Shown here: positions 25,019-34,099 of the stretch, piece by piece | How the letters are laid out: the number at the start of each line of letters is the position of its first letter | Position numbering within the stretch: the stretch's first letter is position 1 | NCBI GenBank assembly: GCA_964425745.1 | Contig: CAYRNW010000003.1 | Location: 62,001-126,000, forward strand | Reading direction: 5' to 3' | Origin: CALCNS01 sp964425745 | GTDB lineage: Bacteria; Bacillota; JAAYKD01 | DNA length: 64,000 nucleotides | Notes under the pieces: model-generated | The model's input: only the letters and a program-made list of their open reading frames with translations | Told to the model about the DNA's origin: nothing | Databases searched by the model: none | Translations under genes and position numbers: made by a program

Positions 25019-26001
25019 GAGGATTAGAATTACTTTATTTTTTAGGTCAACAGATGATGTACTTTTCTATGCCCTTGTTAATTGTAGCGCTTGGAGGTTT
25101 GTTTTCAGAACGGAGTGGTGTTGTCAATATAGCCTTAGAAGGAATCATGGTCATCGGGGCTTTAGCAAGCGTCTTATTCATCTTTTTGATGCAGCAATTC
25201 ACTAGTGTTTCCGGAAACATACTTCTTCTAATGGCGCTTGGAATCGCAGCTTTATCGGGGCTCCTATATTCTCTATTCCATGCTTATGCCGCCATTAATA
25301 TGAAAGCAAATCAGGTTATCAGTGGCACTGCTCTGAATCTTGCTGCAACGCCCTTTGCCATTTTCATTGGACGATTGGCTACAGGGACAGTAATCGGTAG
25401 AACTGTTCAACAGATTCCTTTTAAAAATCAATTTCGTATTAGCAAGGTTCCTTTCTTGGGAGATATTCCTTATTTAGGCCCGCTACTTTTCCAAAATGCT
25501 TACATCACCACCTATATCTGTCTTCTAATCTTAGTCTTCGCATGGATAGTTTTGTATCGAACTCGCTTTGGATTGCGGCTTCGCGCTTGTGGTGAACATC
25601 CACAGGCAGCAGATTCTGTGGGAATCAATGTTTACAAAATGCGTTATGCCGGTGTCATGATTTCAGGAGCTTTGGCCGGCATCGGGGGCTTGGTCTTTGT
25701 GATACCAACTTCCACGAATTTCAATGCTTCAGTGGCCGGATATGGTTTTCTGGCCTTGGCAGTTTTGATTTTTGGACAATGGAATCCGTGGAAAGTGTTT
25801 GCAGCCGCAATTTTCTTTGGTTTTATGAAAACAGTTTCAGCTTCATCTTCATCCATTTCTATCTTGTCGGGATTACCGATTTCAAGCGAAGTCTATAAAA
25901 TGATTCCTTATATAGCAACCTTGATTGTCTTAGTCTTTTCAAGTAAAAATTCTCAAGCTCCGAAAGCAGCCGGAGAGCCTTATGATCAAGGGGCTCGATA
26001 A
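25015..26001 (+). CDS. Nucleoside ABC transporter permease 2
   Basis: The protein has 328 residues and about nine membrane helices, of the same superfamily as permease 1. The conserved V-V-N-I-A-L-E-G-I-M-V-I-G-A occurs near residues 36-49, and the coupling loop F-G-L-R-L-R-A-C-G-E-H-P-Q-A-A near 184-198. TAGGTGA precedes the ATG, which overlaps the stop of permease 1 by four bases. A hairpin terminator follows. The four genes from 21169 form one nucleoside importer. Confidence 0.9.
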   Translation: MRGLELLYFLGQQMMYFSMPLLIVALGGLFSERSGVVNIALEGIMVIGALASVLFIFLMQQFTSVSGNILLLMALGIAALSGLLYSLFHAYAAINMKANQVISGTALNLAATPFAIFIGRLATGTVIGRTVQQIPFKNQFRISKVPFLGDIPYLGPLLFQNAYITTYICLLILVFAWIVLYRTRFGLRLRACGEHPQAADSVGINVYKMRYAGVMISGALAGIGGLVFVIPTSTNFNASVAGYGFLALAVLIFGQWNPWKVFAAAIFFGFMKTVSASSSSISILSGLPISSEVYKMIPYIATLIVLVFSSKNSQAPKAAGEPYDQGAR

Positions 26002-26020
26002 TGATTTGATGACGAATCCC

Positions 26021-26051
26021 AAGGGGCGATTGTCAAAATCGCCCTTCTTTT
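26021..26051 (+). terminator. Rho-independent terminator of the nucleoside importer operon
   Basis: AAGGGGCGATT (26021-26031) pairs with AATCGCCCTT (26037-26046) with one bulge, followed by CTTTTG. Confidence 0.75.
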
Positions 26052-26136
26052 GTGGAGGATTTGAGGTGTTTCCACATATAGGAAGGAAAAACCCCTGTTT
26101 GTAGGGAATGTTATAAGATTATAAGGAGGCGAATTT

Positions 26137-27564
26137 ATGTCTATGAAATTAACCCGGGAGCAAATTCGAAAAATCATCGATGACATGCAGAAGCAGATCG
26201 AAAAAAACCCGCGAAATAAAGAAGCGTACCACGACCTTAGTGTGGCCAGAATGGAACTGGGGCAATATGATTTAGCTTTACAAGGCTTTTTGAAAGCGGT
26301 AGAGTTGGATCCTCGTTTTGTCAGTGCAACCTACTTAGCAGGAATCTGCTATGCTGAATTAGGGAACCCCGATGAAGCAGTCGAGATGTGGAAGAAAACC
26401 GTGAATCTCGATAAAAGGCACGACAATGCCATGTATTTTATTGGAAAGATCTATGGCATGAAGGGCATGTGGGACATGGCGATTCATCAGTTCAATCAGG
26501 CTCTTAAAGTCAATGATGAGATGCCTCAATATTACCAGGGATTGGCTGAAATGAATTTGGCAAAAGGGGAACTTCAGCAAGCCGTGGATCAATGGCATAA
26601 GATTCTTACAATCGATGAAAAGAATCTCCAAGCGCATATCAACTTAAGTGCTGCTTATTTGGATTTGAACAATCTCGAAAGCTCGGTCCGTCATGGCGGA
26701 ATAGCCGTAAGTTTAGGGGCTACCGGCGCGACCGTTTATTATAATTTGGGGATGGCTTATTTGTTTGCCGGAATGCATGAAGACAGTCTTAAATATCTAA
26801 AGCTTGCCAAAGAAGCGGACCCTGAAGATGTTGCAACCAGATTGTCTTTGGGAGAGGCTTATATAGCTAAGGGTGAACGAGAAGCAGCGATTTCTGAATG
26901 GCATGAATTATTGGAGAAAGCTCCAAACACACCGGATGCGCTGTATAATTTGGGTCTGGCTGCTGCTCAAGACGGAAAAGGAGAAGAAGCCATTTCTTTC
27001 TTTGATCAAACTTTGAGTATTGACCCGAACTACCTTCCTGCAATCACCAATAAAGGGATTCAATATTACTTAGATGGACGATGGCAAGAATCGTTGCGAG
27101 AATGGGAAAATGTTTTGAAAATCGATCAACGCCACACTCAAGCTTTGGGAAATATTGTTGAAATTTATTTGAACCAGGGTCAACTTGAAGATGCAAAACG
27201 CAGACTGGATCATGCTTTCGATGTTCATCCCAATGAAGCTCGTTACCATTATCTCAGAGGATGTCTTGCTTTGAAGAAAAGCCAAGTAAAGGACGCTTTA
27301 TCCTCATGGCAGCAAGCTTATAAACTTGATCCAGAGATTTTTGTGACCTATGCAACCCATGTACAGGAAATGTTAAGTGGGGATAAGTTTGAACATTTGA
27401 TTGCTGCTGGACAAACAGAAGATCAAGAATTGCTTCAAAAATTACAAGAGGTAAAAAGCGGTCAAGCTGTACAAAAGATTATACAGGCAGCCAAAGTGCA
27501 GGCGGAGATTCAAAAAGAAGAAAAGAAAAGTCTGATGCAGAAGCTGAAGAGCCTTTTCCACTAG
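26137..27564 (+). CDS. Tetratricopeptide-repeat protein
   Basis: The protein has 475 residues and consists almost wholly of about 11-12 tandem TPR units of 34 residues. The spacing of A-Y-H-D-L, Y-L-A-G-I-C-Y, Y-F-I-G-K-I-Y and Y-N-L-G-L-A-A repeats shows this. It ends in a basic, amphipathic tail (K-K-S-L-M-Q-K-L-K-S-L-F-H). There is no signal peptide or membrane helix, so it is a cytoplasmic scaffold for protein-protein contacts. AAGGAGG precedes the ATG. It lies 10 bases before tex and is probably co-transcribed with it. Partners are unknown. Confidence 0.85.
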   Translation: MSMKLTREQIRKIIDDMQKQIEKNPRNKEAYHDLSVARMELGQYDLALQGFLKAVELDPRFVSATYLAGICYAELGNPDEAVEMWKKTVNLDKRHDNAMYFIGKIYGMKGMWDMAIHQFNQALKVNDEMPQYYQGLAEMNLAKGELQQAVDQWHKILTIDEKNLQAHINLSAAYLDLNNLESSVRHGGIAVSLGATGATVYYNLGMAYLFAGMHEDSLKYLKLAKEADPEDVATRLSLGEAYIAKGEREAAISEWHELLEKAPNTPDALYNLGLAAAQDGKGEEAISFFDQTLSIDPNYLPAITNKGIQYYLDGRWQESLREWENVLKIDQRHTQALGNIVEIYLNQGQLEDAKRRLDHAFDVHPNEARYHYLRGCLALKKSQVKDALSSWQQAYKLDPEIFVTYATHVQEMLSGDKFEHLIAAGQTEDQELLQKLQEVKSGQAVQKIIQAAKVQAEIQKEEKKSLMQKLKSLFH

Positions 27565-27574
27565 AGGTTTTGTT

Positions 27575-29731
27575 ATGGATATGATTCGACAAATTTCTTT
27601 GGAAATACAAGCTCCGGAAGCATCTCTCTCAGCAGCTTTACTCTTACTGGATGAAGGAAATACAATTCCGTTTATTGCCAGATATCGTAAAGAAGTAACC
27701 GGTGGACTCGATGAGAATCAACTGCGATTTTTAGAAGAACGGGTTACCTATTTGAGAAATCTGCAAAAGCGTAAAGAAGAAGTGCGTGCCACGATTCAAC
27801 AGCAGGAGAAATGGACACCCGCTTTGGAAGAAGCCCTGAATCGCGCTGAAAAATTGCAAGAGGTTGAAGATCTGTATTTGCCGTATCGGCCAAAACGGAG
27901 AACTCGTGCGAGCATTGCCAAAGAACGAGGGTTAGAACCTTTAGCAGAGGCGTTCCTTCAGAGAAATCTAACTCAGGAGGAGCTTTCTGCTTTGCTAGAG
28001 GAATTTTTGAGCGAAGAACTTGGTGTTGACCAAGTTGAGATCGCGATTCTTGGTGCCCAGGATATTATTGCAGAACGCGTCTCGGAAGAAGCGGAATTGA
28101 GATCTTGGGTGCGAAGGTATACCATGATGCAAGGAAGTTTACAAAGTAGCGCCGTGGAAGCCGATAAAAGCAGTGATTATCTTTTGTATTACGATTATGA
28201 AGAACCAATCTCAAAGATTCCTCCGCATCGGGTTTTGGCTTTGAACCGCGGTGAAAGAGAAGAGTTTCTAAAAGTAAAATGTATTGCTCCTAGAGAGGCT
28301 ATCCTCAGAAGGCTTCAAGGTGCCTTTTATGCGCCAGCAAACTCGGCAACTGCCCCCCTTGTTCAAGCAGCAGTCGTCGATGGATATGATCGGCTGATGT
28401 CACCCTCCATTGAGAGGGACATTCGTTCTACCTTAACCGAAACCGCAGAGACACACGCAATCAACGTTTTTGCTGAGAATTTAAGAAATTTATTGCTTCA
28501 ACCTCCCGTGAAGAACCAAATCGTCATGGGAGTTGACCCTGCTTTTAGAACGGGTTGTAAGCTTGCTGTTGTTGATGCAACGGGTAGATTGCTGGATTTA
28601 GATGTTATTTATCCTACCATCGGCAAAAACAATCAAGAGAGTTCAAAGATTACATTGCTCAAACTGATTGAAAAGCACCAAGTCAATTGCTTGGCCATTG
28701 GTAACGGTACCGCTTCTCGGGAGACCGAGCTATTTGTTGCCGAAGCTCTAAAAGAGCTTACCAGACCTGTAGTGTATACAATTGTGAACGAAGCGGGAGC
28801 CTCCGTTTATTCAGCTTCCAAGTTAGCAGGGGAGGAATTCCCCTCCCTAGATGTATCACAACGAAGTGCAATTTCGATTGCTCGACGCTTACAAGATCCG
28901 TTGGCAGAGTTGGTGAAAATTGATCCCAAAAGCATTGGTGTAGGGTTGTATCAGCATGATGTCAATCAAAAGCAACTTGGCCAGAAACTTGAATCCGTGG
29001 TTGAGAGCGTAGTTAACCATGTTGGGGTTGATTTGAATACTGCCTCGTCGGAACTGTTAAAATATGTTGCAGGTATTAAGACCGGAGTTGCCAAAAAGAT
29101 TGTTCAATATCGAGAAAAAAACCGGTCCTTTAAAAACCGCAAGCAGTTATTAAAAGTAGGGGGTTTAGGGGAACAAACGTTTTTGCAGGCAGCAGGATTT
29201 CTCAGAATTTCTGGTGGTGATCTATTTTTAGATCAGACTGCGATTCATCCTGAAAGATATGATGCAGTCGAAAAAATGTTTTCTTTCATGCAAGTTCCGT
29301 TTTCTGTTTCCGGCGTTATTACGGCTGTTGAACGATTAAAAGCGATGGACGAGCATTCTCATACAAAACTGGCATCGCAATTAAATCTTGGTATGCCAAC
29401 TTTTATTGATATGATAGAAGCTCTTGCAAAGCCGGGACGTGACCCTCGTGAAGACTTACCTCCGGTGGTTTTTTCGACCGATGTTCTTCGTTTTGAGGAT
29501 TTGTCCGAAGGAATGATATTGCAAGGAATTGTTCGAAATGTGGTTGATTTTGGCTGCTTTGTTGATATTGGGGTTCATCAAGATGGGCTTGTTCATGTTT
29601 CTGAAATTTCCAAGCAGCGAATTGCTCACCCCTCTCATGCTGTGAAAATAGGGCAGCAGGTTCAGGTCAAAGTGATCTCCATTGATCATACACGAAAACG
29701 AATTGGGTTGAGTATCAAGCAAGGCGAATAA
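27575..29731 (+). CDS. tex: Tex-family S1 RNA-binding transcription accessory protein
   Basis: The protein has 718 residues, typical for Tex/YhgF. The N-terminal helical domain contains T-I-P-F-I-A-R-Y-R-K-E-V-T-G-G-L near residues 26-41. A YqgF/RNase-H-like domain starts at G-V-D-P-A-F-R-T-G-C-K near 319-329. A helix-hairpin-helix region (L-L-K-Y-V-A-G-I) lies near 495, and a C-terminal S1 domain starts near 645 (G-M-I-L-Q-G-I-V-R-N-V-V-D-F-G-C-F-V-D). Tex proteins bind nucleic acids and influence transcription and stress responses. It starts 10 bases after the TPR gene and is followed by two small proteins. Confidence 0.94.
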   Translation: MDMIRQISLEIQAPEASLSAALLLLDEGNTIPFIARYRKEVTGGLDENQLRFLEERVTYLRNLQKRKEEVRATIQQQEKWTPALEEALNRAEKLQEVEDLYLPYRPKRRTRASIAKERGLEPLAEAFLQRNLTQEELSALLEEFLSEELGVDQVEIAILGAQDIIAERVSEEAELRSWVRRYTMMQGSLQSSAVEADKSSDYLLYYDYEEPISKIPPHRVLALNRGEREEFLKVKCIAPREAILRRLQGAFYAPANSATAPLVQAAVVDGYDRLMSPSIERDIRSTLTETAETHAINVFAENLRNLLLQPPVKNQIVMGVDPAFRTGCKLAVVDATGRLLDLDVIYPTIGKNNQESSKITLLKLIEKHQVNCLAIGNGTASRETELFVAEALKELTRPVVYTIVNEAGASVYSASKLAGEEFPSLDVSQRSAISIARRLQDPLAELVKIDPKSIGVGLYQHDVNQKQLGQKLESVVESVVNHVGVDLNTASSELLKYVAGIKTGVAKKIVQYREKNRSFKNRKQLLKVGGLGEQTFLQAAGFLRISGGDLFLDQTAIHPERYDAVEKMFSFMQVPFSVSGVITAVERLKAMDEHSHTKLASQLNLGMPTFIDMIEALAKPGRDPREDLPPVVFSTDVLRFEDLSEGMILQGIVRNVVDFGCFVDIGVHQDGLVHVSEISKQRIAHPSHAVKIGQQVQVKVISIDHTRKRIGLSIKQGE

Positions 29732-29744
29732 AGGAGTGTTAAAA

Positions 29745-30371
29745 ATGGCCAAACGTAAACGGGATATGGGAACTCAGAAGAATCAGGTAGCTGATTCACC
29801 CAAAGAACCCGATTTGGAAGCAATACGTGACGAAAAGGGCAAAATTGGTTGGGTTGAAGTTCCTGGAGAAATCCTTTATGCATGGAACGGAAAGCCATGG
29901 GCAAGTCGCCCCAAGAAATTGACGTTGCTTGTTGCGTTTTATGTGTTCTTTTTTCTCGTGTCCTTAGCAATCTTCCCGGATTTAGGGTTGTTTTTGGTTT
30001 TGATCCCTTTGTTATTGTTTGGTAGTGCTTCCGCACATTTAGTCAATAGTTATTATGTGATTACCACCGAAGGCGTCTACTGGAAGAATTTTTTAAACCA
30101 AATGTTTAAACCTTGGATTGGAATCGAAGCTTTCATCTTTGAAGATGAAATGGGTGAACTATTTTTCGAAAGAGGAAGTATTCGTTCAAGAATACAACGA
30201 AACATGCCCATTTATTTTGATAAAAATCGCGAACAGGTTGAGACCTTGATACAGGAGAATCATACGCAAGCTTGGGCCGGTATCAAGGAGAGAATCTTGG
30301 CAAACGAAGAGAGAATTCGAGCCGAAGTGCTTGCAGAGCTTGACAGCCAAGAGAAAGGAGAACAAAAATGA
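29745..30371 (+). CDS. Small two-helix membrane protein of unknown function
   Basis: The protein has 208 residues. A charged N-terminal region is followed by two close membrane helices (about residues 64-83 and 86-106). A soluble C-terminal part (Y-Y-V-I-T-T-E-G-V-Y-W-K-N-F) resembles the PH-like fold of small bacterial membrane proteins. The tail is highly charged and helical. The ATG at 29745 follows AAGGAGTG; a GTG at 29736 lies within that site. It follows tex by 13 bases and overlaps the next gene by four bases (ATGA). I cannot assign a function. Confidence 0.65.
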   Translation: MAKRKRDMGTQKNQVADSPKEPDLEAIRDEKGKIGWVEVPGEILYAWNGKPWASRPKKLTLLVAFYVFFFLVSLAIFPDLGLFLVLIPLLLFGSASAHLVNSYYVITTEGVYWKNFLNQMFKPWIGIEAFIFEDEMGELFFERGSIRSRIQRNMPIYFDKNREQVETLIQENHTQAWAGIKERILANEERIRAEVLAELDSQEKGEQK

Positions 30372-30781
30372 CAAAAAAACCGGAAGATCACATCCCCGAA
30401 AGCCCCAACCCAATTTTGGAAACCAATTATTATGAGTTAGAACCGGAACGTCGGGATTTTATTATCAATTACATGGCAGAAAAGATTGACAAATATGCTA
30501 TGGGTACCCCTGCCATTGTTTTTTTAGAAGCCGCGCGTCCTCTGAGCTTTATAGGTGGTTCGATTATGTGGGGAGCAGCCCCTTTTCTCAATATCTTTGT
30601 CAATGACCAATATACCAAAGAAATTGCTTTGTTTTTAGAAGACCGAAAGAATATCGAAGCACTGATTCAGAAGATTGAAGGTTTGGAATTCGAACGGGTA
30701 GCGCGTGAGAAAATTGAGAAGCAAGAGGCTAAGAAAAGAGCGATTGCTGAGGGGAAAAAACCTTGGTGGAAGTTCTGGTGA
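30368..30781 (+). CDS. Small protein of unknown function with basic C-terminus
   Basis: The protein has 137 residues. A weakly hydrophobic central segment (F-I-G-G-S-I-M-W-G-A-A-P-F-L-N-I-F) may touch or enter the membrane. The C-terminal half is a charged helix ending in K-K-P-W-W-K-F-W, a tryptophan-rich basic tail that suggests membrane-surface contact. It overlaps the two-helix membrane protein gene by four bases, so the two products probably act together. No family was recognised and no terminator is obvious after it. Confidence 0.6.
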   Translation: MTKKPEDHIPESPNPILETNYYELEPERRDFIINYMAEKIDKYAMGTPAIVFLEAARPLSFIGGSIMWGAAPFLNIFVNDQYTKEIALFLEDRKNIEALIQKIEGLEFERVAREKIEKQEAKKRAIAEGKKPWWKFW

Positions 30782-30976
30782 GGATTGAAGTAGTAAAATA
30801 TCGAAAAAAGCAATGAAACGCTTTGGATTTTGATACAATTCGATACTTTTCGCTTACAGGAAGGGTTTTTCATACCAATAGAGAATTATGACCAGTATTT
30901 TAACGGCGTCTGTTGTGTTCATTTGTATGAATTAGTGACAATACAGGCAGCCATTAAGTAAGAAGGAGGAACGTTC

Positions 30977-32851
30977 ATGGCTCATGAAGTAAAGCGAGAA
31001 CCAATTACTCGCGAAATCAATTCCATTATTGCCACGGACTGTGGTTCAACGACAACCAAAGCAATCTTGATTGAAAAGGTTGATGGTGTATATCGTTTGA
31101 TCAACCGTGGCGAATCCCCGACAACCGTAGAGGCCCCCTTCGAGGATGTTACCGCTGGCGTACGGAATGCGGTACACGAATTAGAAGAATTAGTCGGTAA
31201 AACATTCTTAGGCCCTAACGGAGTCTTAACTCCCAGACAACCCGACGGCAGTGGTGTAGATATTTATCTTTCTACGTCTTCAGCCGGTGGTGGGTTACAA
31301 ATGATGGTGGCCGGTGTGGTAAAAACCATGACCGCAGAATCTGCTCAACGTGCAGCTCTCGGTGCCGGTGCTATTGTTATGGACGTCATCTCTATTGATG
31401 ATGGCCGCAAACCCTATGAAAAGATTGAACGTATTCGTCAACTTCGACCCGATATGATTTTATTATCCGGTGGTATTGACGGTGGAACGATTACACACGT
31501 TGTAGAAATTGGTGAGTTGATTTCTGCTGCAGAACCGAAACCTCGTTTAGGTATTGGCTTCAAACTTCCGATCATTTTCGCCGGTAATAAGGATGCCCGT
31601 AAATATATCAGCGATATTCTGGAAAAGAAAGTCGACCTACGTATTGTAGACAACCTACGTCCTGTTCTGGAATCAGAAAACTTGGGACCGGCCCGTGAAG
31701 AAATTCATAACTTATTTATGGAACACGTTATGGCACAAGCTCCTGGTTACAATAAGTTAATGCAATGGACCGAAGTACCCATCATGCCAACTCCGGGTGC
31801 GGTTGGTAAGATTATTCAAACAACCGCTCTTCAATATAATATTCACATCATCGGTGTAGATATTGGTGGAGCTACCACTGACGTATTCTCTGTCTTCGGC
31901 GATGATCATGAATTCTTCAACCGTACCGTTTCTGCAAACTTAGGTATGAGCTACTCCATTTGTAACGTGTTGTTAGAAGCCGGTGTTGATAACATCATGC
32001 GTTGGATTCCTTTCGATATTGACGAAGCCGATCTTCGAAATCGTATCCGAAACAAAATGATTCGTCCCACCACGATTCCTCAAACGTTACAAGAATTAGT
32101 CATTGAACAAGGTGTTGCTCGTGAAGCTTTACGTTTATCCTTCATTCACCATAAATCCTTAGCTACAGGATTAAAGGGTGTTCAAAAAGTTCGTGACATT
32201 TCTGAAGCTTTTGATCAAAGCTCTTCTAGCGATTCCATCATTCAACTCGATAATTTGGGTATGATCGTTGGGTCCGGTGGTGTTTTATCTCATGCACCTC
32301 GTCGTCAACAGACTGCGCTCATGATGCTGGATTCCTTCCAATTAGAAGGATTTACCGAATTGACCGTAGACTCCATCTTTATGACACCGCAATTAGGTGT
32401 ATTATCTGAAGTGCATCCGGCTGCTGCTGCTGAAGTTTTCGCAAAAGACTGCTTGATTTTCTTAGGAACTTCAGTTGTTCCCATTGGGAATGCACAAAAA
32501 GATGGCGACAAATGTGTTACTGTCAAAGCCAAAATGCCGAACGGCGAAACCATTACCCGTGAAGTACATTATGGTTCTATTGATGCAATTGCTTTGGGCG
32601 AGAATGAATATGCTGAAATTGAAGTCAGCCCGACCAATCAATTTGACATGGGTAACGGCAAAGGTCGTTCCGTGACAAAGAAGGTTCGTGGCGGCGTGGC
32701 CGGTGGAATCATCATTGACGCTCGTGGTCGTCGTCCGTTTACTCTGCCGACGGACAAAACAACTCGGATTACCAAACTTATCGAGTGGTTCAAAGCCCTG
32801 GATATTTATCCAATGGATGTTTTGGAACGCTACATGCAGACTGCGAAATAA
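30977..32851 (+). CDS. GlmL/MutL-type ASKHA ATPase (mutase-reactivase-like), orphan
   Basis: The protein has 624 residues. It has the actin-like ATPase layout of the GlmL/MutL family: phosphate-1 loop A-T-D-C-G-S-T-T-T-K-A near residues 18-28, and phosphate-2 loop G-V-D-I-G-G-A-T-T-D-V near 293-303. An adenosine region V-G-S-G-G-V-L-S-H-A lies near 429-438. GlmL proteins sit beside glutamate mutase genes and are thought to maintain the B12 enzyme. No mutase gene is adjacent here; the partner is the barrel-sandwich protein 30 bases downstream. AGGAGGAAC precedes the ATG. Codon choice (GGT, CGT, GAA) is more biased than in the neighbours, which suggests strong expression. It could serve the lysine aminomutases, but they have KamB/KamC. 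Confidence 0.75.
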   Translation: MAHEVKREPITREINSIIATDCGSTTTKAILIEKVDGVYRLINRGESPTTVEAPFEDVTAGVRNAVHELEELVGKTFLGPNGVLTPRQPDGSGVDIYLSTSSAGGGLQMMVAGVVKTMTAESAQRAALGAGAIVMDVISIDDGRKPYEKIERIRQLRPDMILLSGGIDGGTITHVVEIGELISAAEPKPRLGIGFKLPIIFAGNKDARKYISDILEKKVDLRIVDNLRPVLESENLGPAREEIHNLFMEHVMAQAPGYNKLMQWTEVPIMPTPGAVGKIIQTTALQYNIHIIGVDIGGATTDVFSVFGDDHEFFNRTVSANLGMSYSICNVLLEAGVDNIMRWIPFDIDEADLRNRIRNKMIRPTTIPQTLQELVIEQGVAREALRLSFIHHKSLATGLKGVQKVRDISEAFDQSSSSDSIIQLDNLGMIVGSGGVLSHAPRRQQTALMMLDSFQLEGFTELTVDSIFMTPQLGVLSEVHPAAAAEVFAKDCLIFLGTSVVPIGNAQKDGDKCVTVKAKMPNGETITREVHYGSIDAIALGENEYAEIEVSPTNQFDMGNGKGRSVTKKVRGGVAGGIIIDARGRRPFTLPTDKTTRITKLIEWFKALDIYPMDVLERYMQTAK

Positions 32852-32881
32852 TAACGTTTTGAATGAAAGGAGCGTCAATCA

Positions 32882-34003
32882 ATGGCTAATGCATATACCC
32901 CAGGCCTCAAGGTAACAGCCGCCTCTACGATTTCCAAGAGACGTCGTTTACCAATTTTGGGCGAAGTGCTGGTACAAAAGGGAGCGAAAGTTCGTCCCGA
33001 TACCCCAGTCGCCAAAGCTTATATTCCTGGAAATCCTCAATCGATTAACGTAGCAAATATCCTTGGAGTTGAAGCTGAAGATATCGAACCGTTGATGAAA
33101 AAGAAACCGGGAGATAAAATCGAAAAAAACGAAATAATGGCAATGTCCAGCAGCTTCTTTGGATTATTCAAGAATGAAGTGAAGTCCCCAGTATCCGGAA
33201 CAATCGAACATATTTCCGAGGTCACCGGGCAAGTAATTGTCCGTGAACCGGCAATGCCGATTATTATCAATGCTTATGTCGATGGAACAATTTCTGAAGT
33301 TATGGATCGCGAGGGCGTTGTAGTAGAAACCAAAGGTGCCTTTATTCAGGGGATTTTTGGTGTCGGTGGTGAACGTGAAGGCATTTTGAAAATGGCTTCC
33401 AAATCCCCGGAAGAGATTTTAGATGCCGCTCAAATCAATGATACCTATAAAGGATGCATTATTGTAGGCGGAAGCCTTATGACTGCTGCTGCAATCAAAA
33501 AGGCAGCTGCTGTTGGTGCCCGTGGTATTGTTGCCGGTGGTATCATCGATAAAGACTTAGTGGATTATCTAGGGTATGATATCGGTGTTGCCATCACCGG
33601 TCACGAAGATATTCCTTTAACTTTGATTGTTACTGAAGGGTTTGGCCAGATTACCATGGCACATAAGACTTTTGAATTATTGAAGGCCGTAGAAGGCAAA
33701 CATGCATCTCTTAACGGTGCTACTCAAATCCGTGCTGGTGTTATGCGTCCGGAAATCATTGTTCCCGATGACACTGCAGTAGTAGATGACTCAAAAGCGA
33801 ACCTTGAAGGGAACCTTGATGCAGGCACGTTAATTCGTTGCATCAGAGAACCGTACTTTGGTCAAATTGCCGAAGTCGTAGATCTCCCGCCAGAATTAGT
33901 GGTTATTGAAACCGGAGCGAAAGTTCGTATTATGACAATCCGTCTTAGCAATGGCGAAGTTGTAACCGTTCCACGCGCCAACGTTGAATTAATCGAAGGT
34001 TAA
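32882..34003 (+). CDS. Barrel-sandwich / KOW-like partner of the GlmL-type ATPase
   Basis: The protein has 373 residues and no recognised function. The first 130 residues read like a biotinyl/lipoyl-type barrel-sandwich hybrid (G-E-V-L-V-Q-K-G-A-K-V and S-P-V-S-G-T-I-E-H-I), without the M-K-M biotinylation site. The middle contains G-G-S-L-M-T-A-A-A-I-K-K-A-A and V-G-A-R-G-I-V-A-G-G-I-I, resembling a small beta/alpha domain. The C-terminus (L-I-R-C-I-R-E-P-Y-F-G-Q-I-A-E-V-V) looks like a KOW or SH3-like barrel. GAAAGGAG precedes the ATG. It is co-transcribed with the ATPase, shares its high codon bias and is followed by a strong terminator. Confidence 0.65.
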   Translation: MANAYTPGLKVTAASTISKRRRLPILGEVLVQKGAKVRPDTPVAKAYIPGNPQSINVANILGVEAEDIEPLMKKKPGDKIEKNEIMAMSSSFFGLFKNEVKSPVSGTIEHISEVTGQVIVREPAMPIIINAYVDGTISEVMDREGVVVETKGAFIQGIFGVGGEREGILKMASKSPEEILDAAQINDTYKGCIIVGGSLMTAAAIKKAAAVGARGIVAGGIIDKDLVDYLGYDIGVAITGHEDIPLTLIVTEGFGQITMAHKTFELLKAVEGKHASLNGATQIRAGVMRPEIIVPDDTAVVDDSKANLEGNLDAGTLIRCIREPYFGQIAEVVDLPPELVVIETGAKVRIMTIRLSNGEVVTVPRANVELIEG

Positions 34004-34011
34004 TAAAATCA

Positions 34012-34044
34012 AACCCTGTCTCTTTTGAGGCAGGGTTTTTTTTA
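34012..34044 (+). terminator. Rho-independent terminator after the GlmL-like pair
   Basis: An 11-base stem (34012-34022 with 34027-34037, one G-U pair) runs into eight T. Confidence 0.88.
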
Positions 34045-34099
34045 GTGTGGGAGAAATTACTAACGAATGAGATCGATGAAAGAATTGGGGTGTGAACCT

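Noticed and set aside
30782..30976. A riboswitch or small RNA in the gap before the GlmL-like gene
   Set aside because: No stable hairpin, promoter pair or known aptamer motif could be found by eye.
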